Source of the DNA: a bacterium BMS3Abin03
GTDB taxonomy: Bacteria > Bacteroidota > Ignavibacteria > Ignavibacteriales > Ignavibacteriaceae
NCBI GenBank assembly: GCA_002898075.1
Contig: BDSV01000079.1
Span: forward strand, 1-32,839
Length of the DNA stretch: 32,839 nt
Reading direction: 5' to 3'
Below are positions 1 through 8,801 of this stretch, in pieces; within the stretch, counting starts at the first letter, position 1, and every line of letters begins with the position of its first letter. Below the pieces are notes generated by a model. It was not told the DNA's origin and ran no database searches. It saw only the letters and a program-made list of their open reading frames with translations. The position numbers and the translations under genes are program-made.

Positions 1-132
1 TAAACGAAGGTTTTTACTTCCCGATTATAATTAATTGTAGTTCATCATACTATTATTACAAATATCTTCGGAACCATATTTGATAGTTAGTATAAAAAAT
101 GTGAATTAAGAAGAAATAATTGAAAGAAATCA

Positions 133-1509
133 ATGGTTGAGTTCAAATTTACAGCACAACGGCTTAACGGTCAGAATATAAGCGGTTCCCTATCGGCTGC
201 CTCAACCGCTGAAGGTAAAAAGAAAATTCGAAGATTAGCCGATAAAAACAAACTTCGAATAAAAGCCATTCAAAAAAAATCTACTTACTTATATAAAGTA
301 AGAAAAGGTAATGAAAGACCGATAAGAGGTGAACAAAAAGCATACACCAAGCAGGAGGTTGAAGAAGCCCTTGCCAGGTTAGGTTATAAAGTCCTCTCGG
401 TAAATAAAAAGTTTCTGGATTTCCAGCGAAAACCGCCCATGACAGATATTGTTACATTTGTTAAAATTAGCGCCGAATTGCTGGAGCAGAAACTCGCATA
501 CAGTGAAGTTTTAACATTGCTGATAAATGATACTGAAAACCAGGCGCTGAAAATTACACTTAAAGAGATTAATAACGATCTGAAAAAAGGTGCTGATAGT
601 GAAATTACGTTTCTAAAATACCAGGGTATCTTTGGAAAATTTACGGCATATATGCTTGGACTCGCATCTAAAAGCGGTAATATGGCAGAGATTTATAAAG
701 CCACTGCAAAATTCCTTGAAAGAAGGCAGGAATTCAAAAAAAGTTTACGAAGCGCGTTAATAACTCCTGCCGTTACAATGTTTGTACTTTTCCTGGCAGT
801 ATTGTTTTACGTCGGCTACATATTCCCTGAAACTGCAAAACTCTTTGTCAGGTTCGGAATCGATCTGCCCCCGATGACGGCATTTACGTTAAAAATAAGT
901 GACTTCCTGTTGGCTAATCCCCTTCTGATTACAGCAATTTTATTTTTACCCCCGATGGCGTTGGTATTTTATTTCAGAACGGAAAATGGTCGCCTTGTTT
1001 TAGACAGATATATTATGAAGATGCCTATCATGGGTACTCTTATACATAAAACTTTGATTGAAGTTTTCTGCAGGGTGTTTTATACGTTATATCATGGTTC
1101 TGCCGAAAGCATCGAGCCGATAAGAATAGCTGCAGAAGCCAGCGGCAATAAATATTTCGAAAATAGAATAAAGCATGTGGCTATTCCGCTTATGCTTAAA
1201 AAAGGTATCGGTATGACCGAGGCATTTGAAGCCGCGGGAGTATTTACAGATACAGCCCTTTCAAGGTTCCATTCCGGTGAAGAGTCGGGAACAATTAAAA
1301 ACACAGCACTACAGTTAGCCAACTATTATGAGAGCGAAACGGTTTACAAACTCAAAAACCTGATTGAAATTATTCAGGTGGTTATTGCAATGGTTATTAT
1401 GGTTATTATGATTGCACTGACTTTAGTATCGGCAGAAACAGCAACCGTCAGACCTAAAACACCGGGGGTTTCTGTTAACACTATTCATGTTGAGAAAGAT
1501 ATTGGATGA
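133..1509 (+). CDS. GspF/PilC-family inner-membrane platform protein
   Basis: 458 aa. This is the polytopic inner-membrane platform of a type IV pilus or type II secretion-like machine, on which the assembly ATPase acts. Residues 1-95 form a soluble basic N-terminal region, followed by two T2SSF-type repeats (about 103-230 and 300-430). Hydrophobic segments lie at about 209-232, 259-281 and 411-433, which is the usual layout for the family. The repeat hallmark is visible as GLASKSGNMAEIYK near 176-189 and again as FHSGEESGTIKNTA near 379-392. The length is ordinary for the family (about 400). The ATG at 133 has only a weak GAAAG-type ribosome site upstream. The gene ends in an ATGA overlap with the ATPase gene, so the two are probably translationally coupled. 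GspF and PilC cannot be told apart from sequence alone. Confidence 0.9.
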   Translation: MVEFKFTAQRLNGQNISGSLSAASTAEGKKKIRRLADKNKLRIKAIQKKSTYLYKVRKGNERPIRGEQKAYTKQEVEEALARLGYKVLSVNKKFLDFQRKPPMTDIVTFVKISAELLEQKLAYSEVLTLLINDTENQALKITLKEINNDLKKGADSEITFLKYQGIFGKFTAYMLGLASKSGNMAEIYKATAKFLERRQEFKKSLRSALITPAVTMFVLFLAVLFYVGYIFPETAKLFVRFGIDLPPMTAFTLKISDFLLANPLLITAILFLPPMALVFYFRTENGRLVLDRYIMKMPIMGTLIHKTLIEVFCRVFYTLYHGSAESIEPIRIAAEASGNKYFENRIKHVAIPLMLKKGIGMTEAFEAAGVFTDTALSRFHSGEESGTIKNTALQLANYYESETVYKLKNLIEIIQVVIAMVIMVIMIALTLVSAETATVRPKTPGVSVNTIHVEKDIG

Positions 1510-3299
1510 TAGATACTAATCTTGAAATGACCGATAAAATCGGTTATCTGCTGTTTAAAAAAGGGATAATCGATTCTACTATGCTTGAGAAAGCATTAAA
1601 GGCAAAAGCAAATGACAGGAATAAAATAAAGAGAAATCTTGCACAAATTTTAGTCCAGGATTTTCATTACGATCACGATACTATATTCAGAGAAGTTGCT
1701 ATCCTCTATGCTTTCCGTGAACTCGAGACCAAACCGGAAGATATTCCCGAAGATAGAATAGAAGCTATACGGAATATGATTGAGCATGCAGGGGAGTCTA
1801 TAAAAGAGATGATGATCAAGCATTCCATAATTCCCTTCATGTATGACGAGAGAATTAAAGATAAACTAATCCTTGCCGCTATTGATCCTACCGACAGGTG
1901 TATTCCCCGTATTGCATTTGGGCTAAATGCTAAGAAGTACGAGGTGATTTTTATCAGAAAAACAGATTACGATGCCCTGATAAAGAAAATTCTCCCTCCC
2001 GAAAATGAATACCTGAAAGCAATGGAGGAAGACGAAGATGAACTGCAAATTGATGAATCGGAAGAGAATATTGTTGATGAGGACGAACTTGATGCCGAAA
2101 TAAACCGGAGCGCACTTATAAATCTAATAGAGGGTGCTTTGGTTGAGGGTGTCCGGAAAGGTGCAAGCGATATTCACTTTATTCCGCAGGAAGGAAAAAG
2201 AACTGAAATATATTTCAGAATTGACGGTACGCTCCGTCTGTGGCATGTACAGGAAAATACTTTACCCGAAGCTGTAACGGCTGTAATAAAGGACCGTGGT
2301 AAAGGTATGGACCGCTTCGAGAGAGAAAGAGCACAGGACGGATATATTCAAAGAGAGATTGACCGGCATATTATAAGATTCAGGGTATCGGTTCTACCCG
2401 TTGTGGGAACCGAATTAAAGAATAAGTTTGAGAGTGTTGTAATAAGAATACTTGACGATAGAAAAGTTATTAGAGATTTAGATAAGCTTGGGTTAAAAGG
2501 ATATGCAAAAAAAGTATTTATAAAAGCGATAAATCAGCCGCAGGGAATGGTTATTCTTACCGGACCTACCGGGAGTGGCAAAAGCACAACACTTGTTGCA
2601 GCGTTATACCAGGTTGTTAATCCTACGGTAAATGTTCTTACGGTTGAAGACCCGGTTGAGTATGTAATCGAAGGCGCCCGTCAGTTGAAAATAGGTTTTA
2701 GGATGGGCTTTGAGCAGGCAATTAGAGCGATATTAAGGCATGACCCCGATATCGTATTGGTGGGTGAAATGAGAGATAAAGAAACCGCAGAAACCGCAAT
2801 TAAACTTGCCAATACAGGTCACCTGACATTTTCAACCCTACATACAAACGACGCGCCCAGCGTAGTTGCTCGTCTTTATAAAATGGGTATTGAACCGTTC
2901 TTAATAGCTTATGCAATTAATCTCATAGTGGCACAAAGGTTGATTAGACGGTTATGTCCCAATTGTAAAAAACCAGTAAGGAACTTTGACGAAGCACTTA
3001 TGGATGCAGCGGGATTAAACATAGCAGAATGGAGAAACCATACTATTTATAGCCCGGTTGGTTGTGATGAATGCAGCGGTTCCGGCTACAAGGGTCGTCT
3101 TGCTATTCATGAAGCTCTTTACTTTACTAAAGAAATACGCCGGATTATCGTCAGATCGGGCGCCGAAGTTGACGAGGAAAGCATTAGAATTCAGGCAAAA
3201 AAAGACGGGTCTCATAATTTAAGAGATTCTGGACTGGAGAAAGTAAGAAATGGTTTAACTTCTATTGAAGAAGTCTTATCAGCTACAACCGAAGATTAA
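1506..3299 (+). CDS. GspE/PilB-type assembly ATPase
   Basis: 597 aa. Cytoplasmic hexameric ATPase that powers pilus or pseudopilus extension. The N-terminal region (about 10-165) resembles the MshEN/T2SSE_N domain. It is followed by an acidic linker (about 172-198) and the ATPase core. Walker A is GPTGSGKST (353-361), the Asp box is VEDPVEYV (380-387), Walker B is DPDIVLVGE (413-421), and the His box is TGHLTFSTLHTND (437-449). A CxxC pair at 484-487 and a second at 520-523 form the tetracysteine zinc site typical of GspE and many PilB proteins. All catalytic motifs are intact, so this is the likely working extension motor. The start is the ATG inside the ATGA overlap with the platform gene. 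The following gene is separated by 165 bp. Confidence 0.93.
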   Translation: MIDTNLEMTDKIGYLLFKKGIIDSTMLEKALKAKANDRNKIKRNLAQILVQDFHYDHDTIFREVAILYAFRELETKPEDIPEDRIEAIRNMIEHAGESIKEMMIKHSIIPFMYDERIKDKLILAAIDPTDRCIPRIAFGLNAKKYEVIFIRKTDYDALIKKILPPENEYLKAMEEDEDELQIDESEENIVDEDELDAEINRSALINLIEGALVEGVRKGASDIHFIPQEGKRTEIYFRIDGTLRLWHVQENTLPEAVTAVIKDRGKGMDRFERERAQDGYIQREIDRHIIRFRVSVLPVVGTELKNKFESVVIRILDDRKVIRDLDKLGLKGYAKKVFIKAINQPQGMVILTGPTGSGKSTTLVAALYQVVNPTVNVLTVEDPVEYVIEGARQLKIGFRMGFEQAIRAILRHDPDIVLVGEMRDKETAETAIKLANTGHLTFSTLHTNDAPSVVARLYKMGIEPFLIAYAINLIVAQRLIRRLCPNCKKPVRNFDEALMDAAGLNIAEWRNHTIYSPVGCDECSGSGYKGRLAIHEALYFTKEIRRIIVRSGAEVDEESIRIQAKKDGSHNLRDSGLEKVRNGLTSIEEVLSATTED

Positions 3300-3358
3300 T
3301 ATTATTATAATTCCCGGTTAATCCAAAAGATTAAGCAGGGTTTATTTGTTTAAAAAAC

Positions 3359-3389
3359 ATTTAACTTATTTGATTATAATAAGTTAAAT
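3359..3389 (+). terminator. AT-rich 12-bp inverted repeat between the two ATPase genes
   Basis: The arms at 3359-3370 and 3378-3389 are perfectly complementary (ATTTAACTTATT) around a 7-nt loop, followed by a T-rich stretch. The stem is entirely A/T apart from one C:G pair, so it would be a weak intrinsic terminator. It could equally be a protein-binding dyad controlling the PilT-like gene. It lies in the only sizeable gap (3300-3464) between 133 and 13028. Confidence 0.4.
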
Positions 3390-3464
3390 TTGTTTATTAA
3401 AGTTATACTTTTAAAAATTATATTATTTGTTAAATTAACAGATAGTTATAAAGGGAATATTTAA

Positions 3465-4727
3465 TTGATAGAAGTAAAAGTATTTGAAAATCAACTGCAA
3501 TCAGCTACTGAAGAAAAGCGAATTCTTTCTGAGCTTATAAAGGAAATTCCACTATCTAGCATGGGCCCCGAGCGGGTTGAGTTTATTTTAAACAATTCCT
3601 CCAAACTTCAGGAACAGGATAAAGTGATTCTGAAGAATTTCTTAGATAAAGTTTTAAGATTAATGATTGAAAGGGAAGCTTCTGATATAGAAATAGGCGG
3701 GCATGGAAATGATAGTTATATATGGATGCGTATATATGGGAAAAAAGAACGGGTTAAGGATATTCCTCAATTTTCTGAAGATGAATCGGCTTTAATAATT
3801 GCTAACCTGCTTAATGAAAATCAGAAGATATATTTGCTTACACACAGAAACCTCGATTTCAGTTACGCATTCTTTTATGAGAAGAGGAAAATCAACGTAC
3901 GTTTCAGAGCAGATGCGTATTTCGATTTAGATACACTGGCAATGAATATGCGTTTGATAAATCTTTCTATACGCCCGTTATCTTCACTCGAGTTTCATCC
4001 GCATGCAGTAAGGTCTTTAAGTCATAATTATATAAAATTCGGATTAACCTTAATTACCGGTATAACCGGTTCCGGTAAATCTACAACTCTCGATTCTATT
4101 ATAGACCATCATAATAAATTCGATCCTGCACATATTATTATTATAGCAGCGCCTATTGAATATGTCCACACCTCGAACATATCACTTATTAAGCATAGAG
4201 AAGTAGGAAGAGATGTGCTTTCATTTAAAGAAGGCATAGTCCAGTCATTAAGGCAGGATCCTGATATTATAGTTGTAGGCGAGATGCGCGATCCGGATAC
4301 GATTATGGCAGCGCTGGAAGTTACCGATACGGGTCATAAAGTATTTTCAACACTTCATACTTCATCTGCCGTTGAATCGCTCGATAGAATAATTGCTGAA
4401 GTTAACCCTACTGAACAAGACAGGGTTCGAAACCGGCTTGCCGATGTTCTGATTTCTGTTATCTCCCAAAAGCTTGTTCCTACCCTGGACGGGAAAAGAA
4501 TTCTTGCTAAAGAGGTATTAATAGTAACTCCAAGCGTTCGGGCTGCAATAAAGAATAACAACACCGGTGAAATTTACATGATGATTAACCAGGCGGGTCA
4601 GCAAGGTATGATTACAATGGAGCAGGATTTGAAGCGACTCTATATTCAGAAAAGAATTTCGCTCGATACCGCTATTGCATACGCAAATAATAAAACAAGA
4701 ATTAAACAAATATTATCCGTAAAATGA
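3465..4727 (+). CDS. PilT-like secretion/retraction ATPase with altered Asp box
   Basis: 420 aa. A GspE/PilT-superfamily ATPase lacking the zinc site, closest in layout to PilT retraction motors: a PAS-like N-terminal half (about 50-185) and then the RecA-like core. Walker A is GITGSGKST (199-207), Walker B is DPDIIVVGEMRD (265-276), and the His box is TGHKVFSTLHTSS (289-301). The C-terminal GQQGMITMEQDL (378-389) matches the end of PilT proteins. The Asp box, normally EDPIE, reads AAPIE (228-232): two acidic residues have become alanine while the last glutamate remains. The start is TTG at 3465 with an AAAGGG ribosome site at 3450-3455. The next in-frame ATG lies too far inside the protein. 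The gene ends in an ATGA overlap with the PilM-like gene. It could retract, or play a regulatory ATP-binding role. Confidence 0.85.
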   Translation: MIEVKVFENQLQSATEEKRILSELIKEIPLSSMGPERVEFILNNSSKLQEQDKVILKNFLDKVLRLMIEREASDIEIGGHGNDSYIWMRIYGKKERVKDIPQFSEDESALIIANLLNENQKIYLLTHRNLDFSYAFFYEKRKINVRFRADAYFDLDTLAMNMRLINLSIRPLSSLEFHPHAVRSLSHNYIKFGLTLITGITGSGKSTTLDSIIDHHNKFDPAHIIIIAAPIEYVHTSNISLIKHREVGRDVLSFKEGIVQSLRQDPDIIVVGEMRDPDTIMAALEVTDTGHKVFSTLHTSSAVESLDRIIAEVNPTEQDRVRNRLADVLISVISQKLVPTLDGKRILAKEVLIVTPSVRAAIKNNNTGEIYMMINQAGQQGMITMEQDLKRLYIQKRISLDTAIAYANNKTRIKQILSVK

Positions 4728-6271
4728 AACCACTTGTTTGTATATACTGTGAAGGTAACGATACAAAAGTAGCAGTTGTTGCTAAGGATAAAGATACCGA
4801 CAAAGTAAAGGTACTCCGGACAGCATCGATTACTGTTATGCCTTCTTCGGTTGAAATAGAATCGGGAGCTACCGGCTTAAGCATAGATGATGATTCGCTT
4901 AACATAGAAGGTATTGACGGAGAATCTGCTTCGCTCGAGAGCAGTGTTGATGACACAAGCATAAATGAAATACAAAAGGCGCTATCGGGTTTAGACCTTT
5001 CCAAACATTTATTTATTCCCGCATTAACAGAGCCGGCAATATACTATCATCTATACGAAGGTTCCCGTTCTGCAAAGGAAGGGAAACTTAAAGAAGAGAT
5101 AATCGATGAAATATTAGAGACTAAAAATATTTCTGTTCAAAGCGATAGTCTGGATTACATCGAGTTAGCAGATAAATCGCTTCTTTCGGTTTTCGTAGTT
5201 GGTGAAATTGTCTGCATCGGTATGATAAACTCCATTGCCGCGATAAACGGCAAACGATATTACAAAATTCCAACAGTAAAAAGCTCGGATATATCATTAG
5301 CTTATTATGTTGCCAAGAAAAAGAAATTTTTCCCCGATGATCATTCTTTAATTGTTTATATCGGGAAAGAGTATAGTAAGCTTATTTTTCTCCAGGGCAG
5401 AAAATTAAAACATATTGGTACTACCCTAGACATAGGCACCTCCAATCTTCATACGTACGATGTTTATTTCTCAAAGATACTTCTCGAAATGGAGAACGGT
5501 GGAATCCCGTCGTTGGATAATATAATTGTTTGCGGTGAAGATGATTCGGAGAATTTAATATTATCATTTTACGGCACATTCCCCGAAGCAAATGTTAGCC
5601 GCCTTGAGTTTGATGAATTAAATCTTTCCGACATCGATGATGAAACAAAGGAAAAACTTTCTGTCTTCAGTGTGCCGTTGGCAGTTGCAGTCGACTACCT
5701 GGACGAACTGGAACAACTGCATCAGGGAATAAATATTTTACCAAAATCTGTGAAAGACGAACAGAAGTTTTTCCAGTTCTCGTGGCATAGTTATGCAGTG
5801 CTTCCCTTTCTTTTCTTGTTTTCGTTTTTGGTTACACAGGAAATAATGAAAAATAACGGTGCTATTAACAAATTAGATACGGAGATAACCGAAAAGACTT
5901 TCCTGATGAGACAAAACCAGGAGATGCTTGGCAAAATTGCAGAGTTAGAAAGTAAAATCAGCAGCTTCGATCAAACCCAGGCAATACTAGACTCTGCTGC
6001 CGCGGGTACCGGGGTGTGGAAAAATATACTTGAAGATATGGCGAAGTTCACGTCTAAAAGAAAGAGTATTTGGTTAACTAAACTTACCAGACCGAATATA
6101 AATACTGTGCTGGCTGAAGGATATTCACTATCGCGTTATGCCCTAACAGATTTTGCATATTCTATCAACGGTGCAACGCTTAAGAGCATGTTTTATGAAG
6201 CGCTTAGAGAACGAAGCGCTTACAAATTCAATTTAACCTTTAATATTTCAAGCTATCCAAAAGAAAAATGA
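4724..6271 (+). CDS. PilM-PilN-like fusion, alignment-complex protein
   Basis: 515 aa. Residues 1-330 look like a PilM/GspL-cyto actin-like fold. They carry an N-terminal beta-strand with two acid-rich insertions (about 40-80) and phosphate-loop-like strands near 208-240 (VYIGKEYSKLIF, then LDIGTSN). At 336-340 the sequence INILP matches the start of PilN proteins (INLLP). It is followed by one membrane helix (about 355-371), a coiled coil (about 376-420) and a small alpha/beta domain ending at 515, the order found in PilN. The chain therefore appears to join the cytoplasmic ring protein and its membrane partner, which are separate genes in most type IV pilus systems; GspL of type II systems has a comparable arrangement. 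ATGA overlaps occur at both ends. The similarity was judged by motif and topology, not by alignment. Confidence 0.75.
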   Translation: MKPLVCIYCEGNDTKVAVVAKDKDTDKVKVLRTASITVMPSSVEIESGATGLSIDDDSLNIEGIDGESASLESSVDDTSINEIQKALSGLDLSKHLFIPALTEPAIYYHLYEGSRSAKEGKLKEEIIDEILETKNISVQSDSLDYIELADKSLLSVFVVGEIVCIGMINSIAAINGKRYYKIPTVKSSDISLAYYVAKKKKFFPDDHSLIVYIGKEYSKLIFLQGRKLKHIGTTLDIGTSNLHTYDVYFSKILLEMENGGIPSLDNIIVCGEDDSENLILSFYGTFPEANVSRLEFDELNLSDIDDETKEKLSVFSVPLAVAVDYLDELEQLHQGINILPKSVKDEQKFFQFSWHSYAVLPFLFLFSFLVTQEIMKNNGAINKLDTEITEKTFLMRQNQEMLGKIAELESKISSFDQTQAILDSAAAGTGVWKNILEDMAKFTSKRKSIWLTKLTRPNINTVLAEGYSLSRYALTDFAYSINGATLKSMFYEALRERSAYKFNLTFNISSYPKEK

Positions 6272-7143
6272 GTAAAAAATTACGAAGTACACTCAGTCTC
6301 CTTGGCTTGTTAATTCTAATTCTGTTAGTAGGGGGAATCTATATATTCGTCTTCCAGAATAGTTCTATTTCCGATAAGAAAGAAAGACTTGAAGAGTTAA
6401 ATACAAATTCTTACGATCCGAAAGAACTACTGGCAAGATATAAAAATTTACAGGAGCGTTCTGCGGTTCTCGATTCGGTTTTATCAAGCAGAAAATTTAA
6501 TATTCCAAAGGACTTATCTTCAATAAAGTTTTACAATTTTGTAAATAGTACGGTTAGAGACTTTTCTGAATATTCCCAGGTAAATGTAGAATTTGTGCAG
6601 AAGGAGCAGGATAAGGATTTCTTTTACTATCAATACAAACTTACTGGTAACGGTTACTTTAATGAAGTCTATAAGCTCATTTATGCAATCGAGCAAAGCA
6701 AAGAGTTGAAAAAGATTACAGAACTTGATCTCGGGAACCTAATCAAAACCGACGACGATGGTATTCCGCTTTTTCAGGTTACTTTTGAGATGTTAGTAGG
6801 TGTATATTTTTCAACGGATAACAGGTTTGCCCCCGATGAATTTGTTGAAAACGACCTTTCTACTGGTCCGATTTATGATGCTTTTTATCCGCTTATAAGA
6901 AACGAAATTCCGCCAAATACCGATGAATTATTAGACGTACAGGGAGCAAAGCTTTTGGCATTAATTCCCGAAGGCGCATTTATTGCAGATACGCATGGCA
7001 ACACTTATTTAATATGGGAAGGCGAGCAGGTTTATTTGGGATACTTAACAAAAATTGATTATGAAAATAACTCTGTAAGCTTTATCCTGAACAAGGGTGG
7101 AATTATTGAAAAAATTGATCTTGAGCTGGAAAGAGAAAAATAG
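6268..7143 (+). CDS. PilO-PilP-like fusion protein
   Basis: 291 aa. It has a short cytoplasmic tail, one membrane helix (about 8-29), a coiled-coil stretch (about 32-75) and a ferredoxin-like periplasmic domain (about 80-182), the PilO/GspM layout. The C-terminal part (about 200-288) reads like PilP: a DAFYPLI segment (204-210) resembling the DPF-PL start of the PilP beta-domain, then ALIPEGAFIADTHGN and YLGYLTKID, the alternating strands that in PilP contact the secretin. No lipobox is present because the PilP-like part is fused behind PilO. The gene starts in an ATGA overlap with the PilMN-like gene and sits 24 bp before the secretin gene. The PilO assignment is fairly safe; the PilP part rests on strand pattern and position. 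Confidence 0.68.
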   Translation: MSKKLRSTLSLLGLLILILLVGGIYIFVFQNSSISDKKERLEELNTNSYDPKELLARYKNLQERSAVLDSVLSSRKFNIPKDLSSIKFYNFVNSTVRDFSEYSQVNVEFVQKEQDKDFFYYQYKLTGNGYFNEVYKLIYAIEQSKELKKITELDLGNLIKTDDDGIPLFQVTFEMLVGVYFSTDNRFAPDEFVENDLSTGPIYDAFYPLIRNEIPPNTDELLDVQGAKLLALIPEGAFIADTHGNTYLIWEGEQVYLGYLTKIDYENNSVSFILNKGGIIEKIDLELEREK

Positions 7144-7167
7144 AATTAACCGAATGAGAGTTTAATT

Positions 7168-8430
7168 ATGAAAACTATTATTACATACTTTGTTTTATCG
7201 CTTTTCCTCGTTATTCAGATATTTCCCCAAAAATATTGGGAGAGAAGATTTAAAACTTACAATAATCCTGACGAATTGGTAACAATGGCGGAAACTCTTC
7301 CGTTTAACCAGGCAATTGAATTGTTAAGTAAGGTAAGCGAAAGTACTACGGGTAAAAAAATTGTAAGTACGGTTCAAAGAACTGACCCTATCGGTGTCGA
7401 GATTAATAGTATGCCTTATGATAAAGCTCTTCTGATTATTGTGCAGTATGCAAACCTGATGTATGAGGAAAAGGAAGATTTAATAGTTGTTAAAAGCAAG
7501 AAAAAAGAAGAAGAAAGAACTGCGGATACGTATGCATCAATTGATCAAAGGGAGGTTAAAATTTCGGCGGTCTTCTTTGAAATGGATGTTCAAAAGTCTA
7601 AAAAACTCGGGATTGATTGGAAAGTGCTTCTTTCCGGAAATCAATCTGATTTATCCGGGCTGATGAGAACAGAGGCTGAAAACTCGAAAAGCGGTGGAAC
7701 CGGCGGAAGCACAGGTGGGTCGGGTTCATCTACAAGCGGCTTACAACCGGAATTTAACTTAGGAGCCAGTACCAATTTCAATGTCGGCGGCTTTTTTGGT
7801 CAGGCAACTGCATTGTTCAAAGCTTTTGAAGAGGACGGTATTGGAGAAATTATTGCAAGCCCAAGCATTGTTGTTAGAGACAAAAGCCAGGGTACTATCC
7901 AGGTGGGTTCAGATTTTTCAGTGAGAACAAGAGATTTTGCCGGTAATACAGTTGAGAAATTCTTTCCTACCGGAACGATAATAGACGTTACTCCTTATAT
8001 ATATAATGAAGAGGGAATAAATTATGTTCTACTCGATATCACGGTGGAGAGAAGTTCATTTTCTACAAATGAAACCACAACAGAAATAAGAAAAACAAAT
8101 GCATCGACCCAGGTTGTTATGTTAGACGGCGAGGAAACCGTATTAGGCGGGTTATTTGTAAATGAAGAAACTAAAACCCGGAACGGTATTCCTTTTCTAA
8201 AAGATTTACCATGGTGGGTATTTGGAATAAGGTACATTACCGGAAGCGACGCAACTGTTGAAAGAAAGAAAGAGCTAATCATTTTATTAAAGGCAGAGTT
8301 AATTCCAACATTGAAGGAGAGATTCGCACATCCCGATACGAAGAATCTTATTCATACGCAGGTTGATAAAAATCAGAAAAGAGTTAAATACTATAAAATA
8401 AAAGAATCTTCCATTAATGGTAAGAATTAA
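7168..8430 (+). CDS. Short secretin (PilQ/GspD-like outer-membrane channel)
   Basis: 420 aa, exported by a signal peptide (hydrophobic 4-18, likely cleavage near 20). A single STN/N0-like domain (about 44-110) precedes the secretin core (about 125-380). The core contains IGEIIASPSIVVRDKSQG (225-242), IQVGSDFSV (244-252), and the family signature VMLDGEETVLGGLFVNEE (317-334) followed by IPFLKDLPW (341-349). A Gly/Ser-rich linker occupies 173-190, at the usual place of the gate loop insert. At 420 aa it is much shorter than typical PilQ or GspD (600-750) and lacks most N-domains. A basic hydrophilic tail (about 383-420) may bind a pilotin or peptidoglycan. It probably forms the outer-membrane pore for the machine encoded upstream. 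The next gene starts 2 bp after its stop. Confidence 0.88.
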   Translation: MKTIITYFVLSLFLVIQIFPQKYWERRFKTYNNPDELVTMAETLPFNQAIELLSKVSESTTGKKIVSTVQRTDPIGVEINSMPYDKALLIIVQYANLMYEEKEDLIVVKSKKKEEERTADTYASIDQREVKISAVFFEMDVQKSKKLGIDWKVLLSGNQSDLSGLMRTEAENSKSGGTGGSTGGSGSSTSGLQPEFNLGASTNFNVGGFFGQATALFKAFEEDGIGEIIASPSIVVRDKSQGTIQVGSDFSVRTRDFAGNTVEKFFPTGTIIDVTPYIYNEEGINYVLLDITVERSSFSTNETTTEIRKTNASTQVVMLDGEETVLGGLFVNEETKTRNGIPFLKDLPWWVFGIRYITGSDATVERKKELIILLKAELIPTLKERFAHPDTKNLIHTQVDKNQKRVKYYKIKESSINGKN

Positions 8431-8432
8431 AA

Positions 8433-8798
8433 ATGGAATCGATATTAATTGTAGACGATGATATAAACCTATGTACTGTCTTATCCGAAGAATTAACAGC
8501 CGTTGGGTATGATACATATTTCTTAACCGGTGGTGATAAAGTTGTGGAATATGTGATGAATAATAATGTGGATCTGATTCTGCTGGATTTAAATATGCCC
8601 GGGAAAAACGGTTTTGAAGTGCTTCAGGAACTTGAAATTAAAAATATTGATGTTCCTGTTATTGTTTTGACTGCCTACGCGGATGTTAAGAGCGCCATCG
8701 AATCTGCAAAACTGGGAGCAAGTAATTTTATAAGTAAACCTTACGATTTTGATGAACTATTAATATCATTAAGAAAAACACTGCAAAGAGATATATAG
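8433..8798 (+). CDS. Single-domain response regulator (CheY/NtrC-type receiver)
   Basis: 121 aa, a stand-alone receiver. The acidic pocket is D8/D9/D10, the phospho-acceptor D52 lies in LLDLNMPGKNG, the conserved threonine is T80 and the lysine K102 (SKPYDF). There is no output domain, so it acts by protein contact or as a phosphotransfer shuttle. The closing FDELLISLRKTL is like receivers of the NtrC class. It starts 2 bp after the secretin stop and ends 3 bp before the hybrid kinase start, so it is almost certainly co-transcribed with both. An obvious partner is the hybrid kinase that follows. Confidence 0.93.
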   Translation: MESILIVDDDINLCTVLSEELTAVGYDTYFLTGGDKVVEYVMNNNVDLILLDLNMPGKNGFEVLQELEIKNIDVPVIVLTAYADVKSAIESAKLGASNFISKPYDFDELLISLRKTLQRDI

Positions 8799-8801
8799 TG
8801 T

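Noticed and set aside
1-132. Promoter for the pilus/secretion locus
   Set aside because: The stretch is AT-rich and begins with TAA, perhaps the end of an upstream gene, but no -35/-10 pair with good spacing was convincing.
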